Source of the DNA: JAOPZW01 sp963835295
GTDB taxonomy: Bacteria; Actinomycetota; Thermoleophilia; Solirubrobacterales; Solirubrobacteraceae
Length of the DNA stretch: 64,000 bases
Assembly: GCA_963835295.1 (NCBI GenBank)
Contig: CAWIEX010000012.1
Location: 806,001 to 870,000, forward strand
Direction of reading: 5' to 3'
Under the pieces are notes generated by a model. It had not been told where the DNA came from, did not search any database, and was given only the letters and a program-made list of their open reading frames with translations. Below, piece after piece: positions 26,015 through 35,360 of the stretch (the first letter of the stretch is position 1; each line of letters starts with the position of its first letter). The position numbers and the translations under genes were made by a program.

Positions 26015-26332
26015 AGCGCGCCCATGGACAGCAACCGGCGCGAACTTCACGCCCCCTGGCCCTCCGCGCGCGTCGGCGACGTCGGCGCGTCGTCGGCACT
26101 CACTACTCCACTGGACTCCTGCGCGTCCGGCGCTGGACGTCCCCACCGCGGGTTCAACGACTGCAACCAGACCCCATGTAGCAACTACCCCCACTTCACG
26201 GGTATGACGCCCAGGCAACGGCGTCCTCGAGACGTGTTTGCGGCGGGCCCGCGTTCCCTGAGGCGACCTCTACTGCCACGCGTGCATCACCGCGATGCGG
26301 AGCGTCACGGAGATGATCCAGAAGGCGCTTCG
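26015..26332. other. No gene seen
   Basis: 318 bases without a convincing frame or repeat on either strand. Confidence 0.5.
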
Positions 26333-26734
26333 TCACGAGCCGGGCCTCTCGGAGTGGTATGCGGCGCCGACATCCCGCTCGCCGGCTCGTGATCGGCCTC
26401 GCGACCTCCGCCCCCGCGTCTGCCGGCCATTCGGAGCTCCAGTGACCTCTGCGCGGACGATCGCGTCGAGCTGTGCGCCGAAAAGGAACACGATTGTCGA
26501 GAGATAGATGTAGGCCATGGCAACGATCACCGAGGCCAGGCTTCCGAACACGGTGCCATACGAAGCGATCGTCGTGAGATAGAAACGGAACGCCAGCGAC
26601 GTGGTCAACCACAAGCTGACGATCAGCGCGGACCCAACGCTGACCCACGACAAGGGCTGGGGCGTCGCGGGCGCGAACCGGACCAGCTGCGCGACGGCGA
26701 CCAAGAGAAAGCAGCCAGTCAGCGACCAGCGCAT
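26333..26734 (-). pseudogene. YihY/BrkB-family membrane protein, C-terminal remnant
   Basis: 134 codons matching only the last third of YihY proteins (usually 280 or more residues): VSVGSALIVSLWLTTSLAFR, FYLTTIASYGTVFGSLASVI and AMAYIYLSTIVFLFGAQLDA, the final helix ending in the acidic/Asn signature. The N-terminal membrane helices are absent upstream in any frame. The Arg-rich tail is ordinary for the family. Probably a truncated, dead gene. Confidence 0.65.
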
Positions 26735-26949
26735 GAGGAACGCATGGAGGACGGACGGCGACGGTCAAACGGCTGCCCCCAGTGTTCCACTGGCTGCTGC
26801 ACTGGGCACGTCGCGCATGCGACGCCCTGCCATACCCGTGTCCATCGGTAGCCAGGTGCGTGACGCGGACATCGACTGGCCGACCTCAAACGAGGCACTG
26901 ACCGCACACTGCGAGGCCGCCTCGCTCGGGCGCCGGTTCAAAAGAGGAC

Positions 26950-27641
26950 TTAGGGGACCATCCGGTTGCCCTTCCAGCTCGCGAGCGCCAGCAGCGCGTC
27001 CTGGGCCACCGACACCGGCGCGCTGAGCACGCACGTGTGCGACCCGCGCTGCCACGACACGATCCGGCGGCCGTCGTGCTCGAGCACCCACAGCGTGATG
27101 CCGTTCTGCGCGAGCTTATGGGAGCCGGACGGCGAACCGACTGCATCGCCACCAAGGATCGTGTACGCGGCCTGCACCCCGGCGCCGTTCTCGTAGTAGA
27201 CGGTTTTGGCCGGGCGGTCCTTGATCTTGTCGTCGCGCGCCCCGACCGCCTCCCACTGGAAGGAGTCGCCCCAGTAGGGGAACGGCACGCCCTCCATCGA
27301 GGCATCCAGCAGCGCACCGTTCTTGTGGCTCTCGGCCGGCGCCGGGAGCACCGGCCCGCGCGTCGCGAGCGACGCGGTCGCCACCAACGTCAGGCGCCCC
27401 CGCGCCGCCCGTCGCGATTAGGATCGCCGCGATCGCGGCTGCGAGCACGCCGGCGCCCGGAGCGAGGAAGCTCAGGCGCCGCCTCCGCGTGCTGCGCGGC
27501 GACCGCTGCGCCTCGAGGCGCTCGCGAAGCGCCAGCGGCGCGCGGGTGTCCGCCACGGCGGCCGCCACGAGCGCGCGACCGCGCTCGGCGCGCTCCTCGT
27601 CGTGGGGACCCCCAGCGGGTCTCGAACTCGTCAGAAACCAC
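26950..27641 (-). pseudogene. Anti-sigma-factor-like membrane protein, two frameshifts
   Basis: Three frames read in order give one protein: MVSDEFETRWG, then HDEERAERGRALVAAAVADT with the helix LSFLAPGAGVLAAAIAAILI, then VATASLATRGPVLPAPAESH through LWVLEHDGRRIVSWQRGSHT and CVLSAP. Such cytoplasmic-helix-extracytoplasmic proteins are common companions of ECF sigma factors in this lineage. Each frame change falls on a run of five G residues (near 27620 and near 27393) and each is repaired by removing one G. No sigma gene is adjacent. Confidence 0.7.
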
Positions 27642-27854
27642 GGCTTTACCTCAATGGACGCTCTCAGGGCTCGGGTCCATCCCCGCGCCGCTGCGCTCGT
27701 GCGCGATACAGCCGCGAGTGATCGTCGCCTCCTAGGCTCGCCGCGCCCAAGGGCGACCGCAAGCCGGGCTTCTAGAGAAATCTCGCAGAGAAATCCGGCC
27801 TCCCCGTGGCCCTCGTCCGGCCCACAAAAGGCGCGACACTAGGGATTTCTGCGA

Positions 27855-27896
27855 TGCCGGAGGAGGGACTCGAACCCCCGACACGCGGATTATGAT
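27855..27896 (-). tRNA. 3' half of a tRNA-Met(CAT)-like gene (attachment-site remnant)
   Basis: Read on the minus strand the segment gives a CAT anticodon-side ATCATAATCCGCG, variable loop, T arm GGGGGTTCGAGTCCCTC and acceptor strand CTCCGGCA. The matching 5' half (acceptor GCCGGAG, D arm) is not present upstream. A tRNA 3' half beside a tyrosine integrase is the usual picture of one end of an integrated element. The partner copy is not in the window. Confidence 0.65.
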
Positions 27897-28037
27897 CGCA
27901 TCCCGAGGCCCGGAATCTGGCTCCACTAAGCCAAATATGGTTGGGTTCAGGGCGTGTTCGGTCAAGTTGTTTCTGCCGAGTCGGGGACCCTTCTGGGACA
28001 CGTGACGCTGTCCCATTCCGCGCCTAACGTCTGGAGG

Positions 28038-29246
28038 GTGGAGGAGCCCCGCGCGGCGCCGGTCAGCGGCCACATCTTTCGGAAGCGGCGCCGATCAGGT
28101 GATCGTTGGATGGTCAAATGGCGCGATGCCGCGGGTCAGCATCAACGTGTGATCGGCAAGGCGTGGATCGGTCGGGGGCGTCCACCGGAGGGGTACCTGA
28201 CCAAGCGGGGCGCCCAGGAGATGCTGGACACGATCCTTGCCGACGCGCGACGTGGCCGTCTGGTCGCGCGACACCCGGGGGAGACGGTCACCTTCGCCGA
28301 CGCCGCCGACGAGTGGTTGCGCTACCTCGAGCACGAGCGCGGCCGGCGTGCTTCGACGCTTCGCAACTACCGTCTCGCGTTGCGCAACCACATCCTGCCT
28401 GCACTCGGCCGGCTGCCGTTGACCGCCGTCAGCGTCACGCGCATCGACGCCCTGCGCACCTACCTGATCCGGCAGCGTGGCCTCGCACCCTCAACGGTCA
28501 ACCAGCACCTGGTCCTGGTGCACAGGATTCTCAAGCGCGCCCAACGCGCCTACGGGCTGCCGTTCAACGCAGCTTCGGTCGTCGAGCGCCAGGTGGTTCG
28601 CCGGTCCGGAGACTTCGAGGTCTACTCGCCGGAGGAGGTTGCGGCGCTCGCGCGGGCGGCAGCCTCGCCGCAGGACGGAGCGATGTATGTCGTGGCCGCC
28701 TAGACCGGTCTCCGGCTCGGCGAGCTGCTGGCGCTGCGCTGGCGCGATATCGACTACGGCAAACGCCTGGTCCACGTGCGGCGCTCGTACGTCACGGGTC
28801 AGGAGGAGATGCCCAAGTCAGGGCGCGTTCGCAGCGTGCCGATGACAGACCAGGTGATGCTCGTCCTCGACGGACTCAGCCAGCGGCGGGACTTCGCGGC
28901 AGAGAAGGACCTCGTCTTTCCCAACGCGGTCGGTGAGCATCTCGACGGCTCCGCGCTGCGTCGGCGGTTCTACGCGACGATGGAGCGGGCCGCGCTCAAA
29001 CGCATCCGCTTTCACGATCTACGCCACACCTTCGGCACGCTCGCGGTACAGGCCTTTCCGCTCACCGACGTCAAGGCATTCATGGGTCACGCCGACATCA
29101 GCACGACGATGATCTACGTGCATCACGTACCGCAGCACGATGCCGCCCAGAAGCTATCCGCTGTGCTGCGAGCGGCAGCCTCCGTTGAGCTCGTGGCACC
29201 GGAGCTCGAGCCAGCTGTGCCCACCGAGTCGAGCTCGCCGTCCTAA
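28038..29246 (+). pseudogene. Tyrosine site-specific integrase interrupted by one in-frame TAG
   Basis: About 402 codons. The N-terminal part has an AP2/arm-binding region and SAM-like core-binding domain (VTFADAADEWLRYLEHERGR, YRLALRNHILPALGRLPLTA). After codon 221 comes TAG (28701-28703), then TGLRLGELLALRWRDIDYGK with the first catalytic Arg, HDLRHTFGTLA with His-Arg, and GHADISTTMIYVHH with His and the nucleophile Tyr. Frame is unchanged across the stop and AAQTGLR is expected, so CAG to TAG is likely. It sits next to a tRNA 3' half. All catalytic residues lie downstream of the stop. Confidence 0.85.
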
Positions 29247-30142
29247 CCGGTTGCGTCAGCGCCGCGACGATTGCGCTGATCACCATGGATCCGTCCGGCT
29301 TGGTGCGGGTCCACGCGAACCGGCGGCGGCAGGATAAACGGCACCCTTGGCCGTGCCTTCCGGGGACCCGGCGCTCGGCCTCGATTTCACCGCGCTCTGC
29401 CCCCCAGGCGCAGCGCTGGGCGTTCTTGCACCGAACTGCCCCGCGTGGGAAGAGGCGACCGTCGGCCCACTCAACGGTGGCCCGGGCTCGACAAGTAGCA
29501 CGGTCTCCCACGTCGGGCCACCCGGGGATGGGCTCCGGCTATTGGACGGGCAAGGCGATTAGGTCGTCGCGCCCGGCGGGCATAGGCGGCCCGCCGTCCT
29601 CTCACAAGGCGCGCATGCCCGGATGGACGTCCCGGTGGGGGAGGGGTTCGCCCGGCCACGGTCCGGAAGATCAAGAGACGTTCGAACCGTGGCTGTCGGT
29701 TTGCGCGTTTCGCCCGCGGTTGCGGGCGTCGGCACGCGCCCGGACGGCGCACTCGCGTGTCGTCCCGAGCAGGCACCCGCGGGGTAGGCACTCGGGCGAT
29801 CGCATCGGTACGGAAGCGAGCCGGGATGCGACGTCTCCTCGCCGGCTCCATGGATGCCGGTCGGACCAGCTCCCTGCTTCTGGCGAAATGCGAGGCGGAC
29901 GTCATCCACCGTGCCGAGACTGCATCCCTGTCGGCGCGTGTACGCGAATCAAGCGCGCTCGCCGTGGCTCCCTATGTCCGGAGGCAGCAGCATGGTTGCC
30001 ATCTCGCGTGCGTCTCGTCGCCCCTTTTTTGGGACGAGGAGCGGCTCTCAGGATTTCGCCGGGCGCAACGAGAAGCGGTTAGTGTTGATCGCGCTCATCC
30101 ACGACGGCGCACAGCTCTCGCTGTGAGAAAAGAGAAGGCACG
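29247..30142. other. Decayed region with one copy of a dispersed remnant
   Basis: No intact gene. 29545-29740 resembles 58240-58375: GCATGCCCGG, GGTGGGGGAGGGGTTCG, GAGACGTTCGA and TTTCGCCCGCGGTTGCG appear in the same order and spacing. See the repeat entries. Confidence 0.5.
29545..29740. repeat. Dispersed remnant, copy A
   Basis: Starts at GGGCAAGGCGAT and shares blocks GGTCGTCGCGC, CGCATGCCCGG, GTGGGGGAGGGGTTCG and TTTCGCCCGCGGTTGCG with copy C. On the minus strand the first block reads RDDLIALP, a decayed form of the peptide conserved in copies B and C. Confidence 0.5.
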
Positions 30143-30403
30143 ATGGCCACTTACCTTGCGTTTCACGAGGTTGACGACGTCGACCACTGGCTGAGTTCAC
30201 CCAAGCGCGAGGAGGTGTTCGGTCCCCTCGGAATCACCATTCGGGCGTTCAAGGACACCCAGGGCTCGAAGCGTGTTGGGCTGATCTGCGAGATCCCCGA
30301 CTTTGCCGCGTTTCAAGAGTTCATGCAGACCGAACCGGCGGCCGAAGCGATGAAGCACGACGGGGTCCACCCCGACACCCTCGTGATCCTCGCCGAGGGA
30401 TAG
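30143..30403 (+). CDS. Small hypothetical protein, possible dimeric alpha/beta-barrel type
   Basis: 86 residues: MATYLAFHEVDDVDHWLSSP, EEVFGPLGITIRAFKDTQGS, VGLICEIPDFAAFQEFMQTE and HDGVHPDTLVILAEG. The pattern (beta, helix, beta, beta, helix) and size resemble small ABM/EthD-like proteins without a clear active site. AGAGAAGG lies 9 bases before the ATG. It is isolated between decayed stretches and looks intact. Confidence 0.75.
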   Translation: MATYLAFHEVDDVDHWLSSPKREEVFGPLGITIRAFKDTQGSKRVGLICEIPDFAAFQEFMQTEPAAEAMKHDGVHPDTLVILAEG

Positions 30404-31097
30404 GACTTCGCGCTCACAGCATCCCGAGCCGAGACCCAGCACACCTCCGCTGCCAGCAATGCCTCGGCGGACGCTCCCGTTCGAAAGGCATGGTGCTCGC
30501 GAACCGCTCACTGCTGCTTGAGGCGTAAACCGGCAGCGTGATCGCCATCCGCCGAGACCCGCTCTGCGAATGGCACCAGCATCTCACGCGCGACGGCGAC
30601 TTCCCTGCAACGCGCGGAAAGCAGGGCCGCCACGCGCCGCTTTCGCCCCATTGCGGGCAGCCCATGGTTCGGTCGTGGCGCGCCTGCTGCGGACGACGAG
30701 AGGCGCGGGTCAAGGCGTCTCCTCCTGGAGAGTGTGCGGTCGTCGCGCGTGCGGCAGCTCACGTGACCTCGTGGCGATGCGGGCAATAACCCATGTAGAA
30801 GGCAAGGCGATCGGGTCGTCGCGCTGACGACGGCGTGCCAGGCGCTCGCTGACGACGATCGCCGATGTCGGATTCGACCCTCTGGGCCCGGCGCCGATGT
30901 CGAGCCCGAGCACGTCGCGGCCGGGCGTTCGCGGCCGTTGTGCTCGCGCCGGCCTGAGCGCCCGGATCGACGTCGCTGATGGGGGAGGGGGTCGTGTTCG
31001 TTGTCGGTCTGCGAATGGCGCCCGCGTGTCGTTGGCGAGTGGTAGCGACTGCGTCGCTGCTGGTTTCGAGAAGGGGAGCGGCGCGCGGTGCCCGGGT
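30404..31097. other. Decayed region with remnant copy B
   Basis: No intact gene. 30780-31010 carries a dispersed remnant shared with 58075-58380. Its right edge abuts the truncated hydrolase at 31098. Confidence 0.5.
30780..31010 (-). repeat. Dispersed remnant, copy B (contains a conserved peptide)
   Basis: The 41 bases from 30781 differ from the copy at 58075 at about two positions. Both differences leave the minus-strand peptide RDDPIALPSTWV-ARIA-R nearly unchanged (I/V and T/G after it). LDIG precedes it in both. This favours a remnant of a protein-coding gene over a non-coding repeat. The gene family is not recognised. Confidence 0.55.
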
Positions 31098-31238
31098 TCA
31101 GATGGCCATCCGCCGATCGGGTAGGTGGTGCAGGAAGATCACCGGCACGCCGGTCTCCGCGCCCAGCCGGCGGTACGCAAAGCTCGTTCCGCCGACACCG
31201 ACGGTCTCGGTGGGCGCATGCTCGTATGCATTGCTCAC
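31098..31238 (-). pseudogene. Alpha/beta hydrolase, N-terminal fragment
   Basis: 46 codons, MSNAYEHAPTETVGVGGTSF then AYRRLGAETGVPVIFLHHL, the standard opening of small alpha/beta hydrolases, which normally continue with the nucleophile elbow. Here it ends PDRRMAI-stop, after which copy B of the dispersed remnant begins. Starts two bases after the SDR stop, so it was the second gene of that operon before truncation. Confidence 0.75.
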
Positions 31239-31240
31239 AA

Positions 31241-32173
31241 TCACAGTCCCTCCCCACCGGTCTGCTTGCGGTGAGGCCCCGCCTGCGGCGCTTGGAGCGA
31301 CATCGGTTGCCCGTTTGATGTCTTCCGCTCGGGCGAGGAGACGGTGGTGCTTGCGGGACGGTTGAGCTGGTTGATCTTGCGGATCTGCTTGTCGAAGATG
31401 GCCGCGGGCACGTAGCGGCGCGCCTTGCTCACTCGGCGCGCCAGCGACCCGGCCGGGTATCGCAGCTTCGGGCGTTTGTCGGTGGCCGCGGCGACGATGG
31501 CCTGGCCCACGACCGATGGTTCGTCGCCGGCCTTGAGCGCGTCCGCGAGGCCAACGTCGACGATCTCGCGGCGTCGGGCGTAGAGCGGAAGGGGTTGGTC
31601 GGCCGCGGCGAGGCTCGCGTCGAAGCCGGTGTTGGTGAACCCGGGCTCGACCAGCAGGACGCGGACGCCGTGCTCGCGCAGCTCGTGGTCCACCGACTCC
31701 GAGTAGCCCTCCAGCGCGTGCTTGCTCGACGCGTACAAGGCCATGAACGGGACCGGGATCAGACCCACGATCGAGCTGACGTTGATGATCCGCCCGCTGC
31801 CCTGCTGCCGCATGTGGGGCAGCACCGCGCGGGTCATGCGCATCGCACCGAAGAGATTGGTCTCGAAGAGCGCGCGAGCCTGCTCCACGGAGCTCTCCTC
31901 CGCAGCGCCGGCGACACCGACACCCGCATTGTTGACCAGCACGTCGATGCGGCCTGATCGGTCGAGCACCTCGCGCACCGCGCCGGCCGCCGACTCATCG
32001 TCGGTGACGTCGAGGGCTAGGAACACCACTTCCTCACGCTTCTCGCCCGCAGTCGCCTTGCGGCTCGTTCCGTACACGGTGAACCCGGCGCCGACCAGCG
32101 CACGCGCGGCGGCCTCCCCGATCCCCGATGACGCTCCTGTCACGAGCGCTACCCGACCTGTCTTGACCGCCAT
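31241..32173 (-). CDS. Short-chain dehydrogenase/reductase (classical SDR)
   Basis: 310 residues, NAD(P)-dependent oxidoreductase. TGASSGIGEAAARALVGAGF binds the cofactor, NNAGVG follows, then NVSSIVGLIP and the catalytic YASSK with Ser upstream. The last 40 residues (ASTTVSSPERKTSNGQPMSL) extend past the usual end. The ATG at 32173 is chosen over 32209. Divergent from a TetR regulator with a palindromic gap; the truncated hydrolase follows it. Confidence 0.92.
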   Translation of the reverse strand: MAVKTGRVALVTGASSGIGEAAARALVGAGFTVYGTSRKATAGEKREEVVFLALDVTDDESAAGAVREVLDRSGRIDVLVNNAGVGVAGAAEESSVEQARALFETNLFGAMRMTRAVLPHMRQQGSGRIINVSSIVGLIPVPFMALYASSKHALEGYSESVDHELREHGVRVLLVEPGFTNTGFDASLAAADQPLPLYARRREIVDVGLADALKAGDEPSVVGQAIVAAATDKRPKLRYPAGSLARRVSKARRYVPAAIFDKQIRKINQLNRPASTTVSSPERKTSNGQPMSLQAPQAGPHRKQTGGEGL

Positions 32174-32198
32174 GACCACTCCTCCGCCTCGTTTTTGA

Positions 32199-32230
32199 AT
32201 TATGAACATAATGCTATAGTACGGTCATAA
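32199..32230. promoter_or_regulatory. Palindromic operator region between SDR and tetR
   Basis: ATTATG-AA-CATAAT at 32199-32212 is a perfect palindrome, and TTATGA (32200-32205) is matched by TCATAA at 32225-32230. CTATAGT at 32214-32220 could be a -10 element. The A+T-rich site in a G+C-rich genome fits a TetR operator for both genes. Confidence 0.6.
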
Positions 32231-32284
32231 GACAATGGTGTGCGCTGCGTCACACTGAGCAGCGGTTCGGAGAGAGGTTGGGGT

Positions 32285-32863
32285 ATGCGCTACGGCAAGG
32301 ACCAAAAGCAGGCCACGCGGGGACGCATCGTCGAAGCGGCCGGGCGGCGCTTCAAGCAAGACGGGATCGACGGCGCCGGCGTGGCGGCCGTGATGTCCGA
32401 CGCCGGTCTGACCAACGGTGCCTTCTACGGCCACTTCAGCTCGAAGGAGGATCTCGTCGCGAACGTCCTCGCCGACCAGTTGCGCGCCCAACGCCACAGC
32501 TTCGACGCCCAACCCTCGGATCGGGCGGGACTCGAGGCGTTCGTCGGCTCCTACCTGTCCCCGCAGCACCGCGACCACTGCGCCGACGGGTGCCCGTCGG
32601 CTGCGCTGCTCGACGAGATCGCCCGCCGCCCCGCCGCCACCAGACAGGTCTTCACCGACGAACTGATGGGCGTCATCGACGACATCGCGTCGCGCCTAGA
32701 CCCGACCGACGTCGAGGCTGCTCGAACGGACGCTCTCACGCTCTTCGGACTAATGGTCGGCACCCTGCAGCTCGCCAGGGCACTGACAGACCGCGACCTG
32801 TCCGATCAGCTCCTCGCCCAGGGCGTGGAGACGGCCCTGAAGCTGCTCGACGACCGGCCGTGA
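32285..32863 (+). CDS. TetR-family transcriptional regulator
   Basis: 192 residues. HTH: RGRIVEAAGRRFKQDGIDGA then GVAAVMSDAGLTNGAFYGHF; C-terminal CADGCPSAALLDEIARRPAA fits TetR_C domains that respond to aldehydes or electrophiles, but the ligand is not known. ATG at 32285. The divergent SDR is the probable target. Confidence 0.9.
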   Translation: MRYGKDQKQATRGRIVEAAGRRFKQDGIDGAGVAAVMSDAGLTNGAFYGHFSSKEDLVANVLADQLRAQRHSFDAQPSDRAGLEAFVGSYLSPQHRDHCADGCPSAALLDEIARRPAATRQVFTDELMGVIDDIASRLDPTDVEAARTDALTLFGLMVGTLQLARALTDRDLSDQLLAQGVETALKLLDDRP

Positions 32864-33123
32864 CGCCGACTGGCATCGGCGCGCTACCGGCCGCAGGGCG
32901 CTCGGCGGGACAAGCGGCCTCCGCTCATCGGGCAATCGCGCCGGTCCGCATACCCGATCCCCTTGCGGGCCGGCCGCGAGTACGTCCGAGACGGCGATTC
33001 TCGGACGTAAGCGGCGCTGCCGCTCCAGTGGGCAACCAGGCATCACGGTCCGCGCTGACGAGCCGGTTGCTTGGGACGACCGGCGGTCGTCCCGGACGAC
33101 CACCGCCGCGCTCTCGCAATGCT

Positions 33124-34269
33124 GCTCCTATGTCAAGAAATTTGATGGTGGTGGTTATGGCCTGGACGGGGTGGGGGCGCGGAGGAGCTGCCAGACGCGG
33201 CGGGCGAGGTGTCGTTTGAGGCATCGGATGGCGTCGCGGTTGGTCTTGCTCTCGGCCTTTTTGCGGGCGATGTAGTCGCGCGTCTGGGGGTCGCAGCGGG
33301 CGCGGGTGACGGCCATGCGGTGGATGGCGGCGTTGATCTGGCGGTTGCCGCAGCGGTCGAGGCGGTGACGGTCGGTTCGTCCCGAGCTGGCGGGGATCGG
33401 GGCGATCCCCGCGGCTCGGGCGAGCTTGGCGTCGGTGGCGAAGCGATCGGCGCCGGCGATCTCACCGACGAGTTTGGCCGCGGTCAGCGGCCCGCAGCCG
33501 CGCTCGGCGACGAGCTGTGGCGCGACCTGGGCGACCAGGTCGGCGATCTCGGTCTCGAGCGCGTTGATGGTGTGGGTCAGCTCGCGCACGCGGCGCAGCT
33601 CGTCGCGCGCGATGCGCACGCGCATCGTCTGCTCGGCGCGCGCCAGGCGCCGGGCGATCTTGCTCGTCCACTTCTTCGAGAACAACGCGCCGCCAGGCAA
33701 CGCCAGCTCGGGCCAGAGGTCGTGCAGGTTCCACTGCAGCGTGCTGTTGAGCGCCACCCGGGTACGGACCAGGCGCTCGCGGTGATCGACCAGCAAGCGG
33801 ATGTCCAGCTCGGCACCGGCCAACGCTGCTGTCGGCAGCGTCTCGATCCCGGCCGCCAGCGCGGCACGCGCGACCGCCACCGCGTCGATCTGATCGGACT
33901 TCCCGCGCTGACGGCTCGAACGTCGACTGGCCGCCATCAGCCGCGTCGAGACGCGCACGACGCGTTCACCGCGACCGAGCAAGAAGCGCTGCAGCGCGCC
34001 CGAAACGTGCCGGCAGTCCTCCAAGGCCCAGACCCGCTGGCCATCGAGCTCGCGCGCCCAGCCCAGCAACATCGCGAACCCTCGCGGGCCGACCTGAACG
34101 GTCTTGTCGCCCAGGACCTGACCGGTCGCGACGTTGACCGCAGCGAGCGTGTGCGAGCGCTTGTGGGTGTCCGCCCCGAGCACGATCATGACCCGCGTCC
34201 ACATCCTTTCCATCCCGATGCTCGACGCCCGGCGGACAGGGCTTGCTGAGGGCGCTGCCACGCTCCTAT
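33124..34269. mobile_element. IS110-family insertion sequence, first copy
   Basis: Transposase at 33155-34213 plus short flanks. The string GCTCCTAT, followed by CAAG within two bases, occurs at 33124-33131 and at 34262-34269, which may mark the element boundary or a guide/target match. The non-coding stretch up to about 34420 has complementary blocks (CCGACCGGCGG and CCGGTCGGG type) and may belong to the element. No long terminal repeats, as usual for IS110. Confidence 0.6.
33155..34213 (-). CDS. IS110-family transposase (DEDD recombinase)
   Basis: 352 residues. N-terminal RuvC-like DEDD domain: VLGADTHKRSHTLAAVNVAT, ALEDCRHVSGALQRFL, and KSDQIDAVAVARAALA. C-terminal Tnp part: APQLVAERGCGPLTAAKLVG, ARAAGIAPIPASSGRTDRHR, RCGNRQINAAIHRMAVTRAR. 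GTG/ATG options at 34213 or 34174. Complete. Confidence 0.93.
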   Translation of the reverse strand: MERMWTRVMIVLGADTHKRSHTLAAVNVATGQVLGDKTVQVGPRGFAMLLGWARELDGQRVWALEDCRHVSGALQRFLLGRGERVVRVSTRLMAASRRSSRQRGKSDQIDAVAVARAALAAGIETLPTAALAGAELDIRLLVDHRERLVRTRVALNSTLQWNLHDLWPELALPGGALFSKKWTSKIARRLARAEQTMRVRIARDELRRVRELTHTINALETEIADLVAQVAPQLVAERGCGPLTAAKLVGEIAGADRFATDAKLARAAGIAPIPASSGRTDRHRLDRCGNRQINAAIHRMAVTRARCDPQTRDYIARKKAESKTNRDAIRCLKRHLARRVWQLLRAPTPSRP

Positions 34270-34521
34270 CAAGTCACGCCGAACATCCCCGACCGACGAC
34301 GAGCGACACAACAAAAGGAGGTCAGGCCCCCGGGCCGACAGCCTCAAAGAGAGTCAGCTCGCCGCCGGTCGGGACCATCCCCACCTCGTCGGACGTCACC
34401 GACCGACCGAATCCAAACAGCAAGCCCTCGAAGCGGCAGTGCGCGGATCCGAGCGGACAGGCTCGCGCCGTCCTGCTGAGGCAACGCCCGATCGGAAGCG
34501 AGCCTGAACGTGCGCGGTTCG

Positions 34522-34740
34522 CTAGGACGCAAGGCCGAGGCGGCCGATGCCTGCGCGCACTTCCTCTTCGAGCGCTCTCGACACGGTGATGCCGTAGTCC
34601 CGCTCGAGCTCGTCGCGTCGGTTGATGAACGCGTCGATCGCTGCCCCGATGTCGGCGGGCGGCTCGGTCACGCCGATCGGGCGAAGCAGGCGGCCGAAGA
34701 GCTGCGGTAGGTGCTCGGCCACGAGGTCGTTCCTACCCAT
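34522..34740 (-). CDS. Small protein coupled to nucleotidyltransferase gene
   Basis: 72 residues: MGRNDLVAEHLPQLFGRLLR, PPADIGAAIDAFINRRDELE and RDYGITVSRALEEEVRAGIG, all helical. Its ATG overlaps the stop of the nucleotidyltransferase gene by eight bases, so it is made with it. Not a recognisable HEPN protein. Could be a partner or antitoxin; function unknown. Confidence 0.65.
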   Translation of the reverse strand: MGRNDLVAEHLPQLFGRLLRPIGVTEPPADIGAAIDAFINRRDELERDYGITVSRALEEEVRAGIGRLGLAS

Positions 34741-35125
34741 CGAGGCCTTTGGTGGCAATCCACCAGATCCAATCCCAGAAGTGTGTGTTGATGGCGTCCA
34801 GCGTCGCGGGTCCAGGCTTAGGCGCCGGCAGCGCCTGCTGCGAGTGGTCTAGGAAGAGGTACTCAACCTTCGTGGGTCCCGGCAGGAGCACTTGGTAGAC
34901 GGGAAAGTGACCTAAGGGCTCCCACTGCTGGCCAAGCGGATGGAGCGGTGCGATCAACGCGGGAAGATCGCGGGCGACCGCGGCAAAGTCGGACGTCCTC
35001 ACGGCGAAGTCCCAGTCGGAGAGCTCCGCATGCGTCCCGCGCGACCGGGATCCAGCCAGCTCGACATGACGGACCGCTGAATGCTTCGCAACCAGCTCGG
35101 AGGCTGTACGCGCCAGATCCGCCAC
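34733..35125 (-). CDS. MNT-like nucleotidyltransferase domain protein
   Basis: About 130 residues from the GTG at 35125 (frame open to 35284). The motif VELAGSRSRGTHAELSDWDF is the GSRxxG...SDxDF signature of minimal nucleotidyltransferases, the metal-binding Asp pair being in SDWDF. The C-terminus (VEYLFLDHSQQAL, FWDWIWWIATKGLDG) has the third acidic position in VEYLF. Such proteins adenylylate a partner (MNT-HEPN antitoxins) or a drug. It is followed by a small overlapping gene and lies beside an IS110. Confidence 0.8.
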   Translation of the reverse strand: MADLARTASELVAKHSAVRHVELAGSRSRGTHAELSDWDFAVRTSDFAAVARDLPALIAPLHPLGQQWEPLGHFPVYQVLLPGPTKVEYLFLDHSQQALPAPKPGPATLDAINTHFWDWIWWIATKGLDG

Positions 35126-35360
35126 GAGGTGATCGTCGCACGACGCTGCTGCTCTCGCCTGGTTGCGAGCGTCTCGTAGCCGAGCCCGACACGCCTGCTG
35201 CGGACGAGCACGACGCGTGCGTGCCGAGACCGTCGTCGCCGCCGCTTCCGGGCAGGAGCAGCAGCCGTGCGCGTCGGGCGCCAACGGCGTCCACCGCTGG
35301 ACGACCGTTCTCGCGCCGTTGCTACGGAACCGCGTGTGGTGTGGCCGCGTGGTTGCCGCG

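Noticed and set aside
26950..27641. tRNA-like TTCGAGACCCGC near 27620
   Set aside because: It is inside the anti-sigma-like coding region and lacks matching arms.
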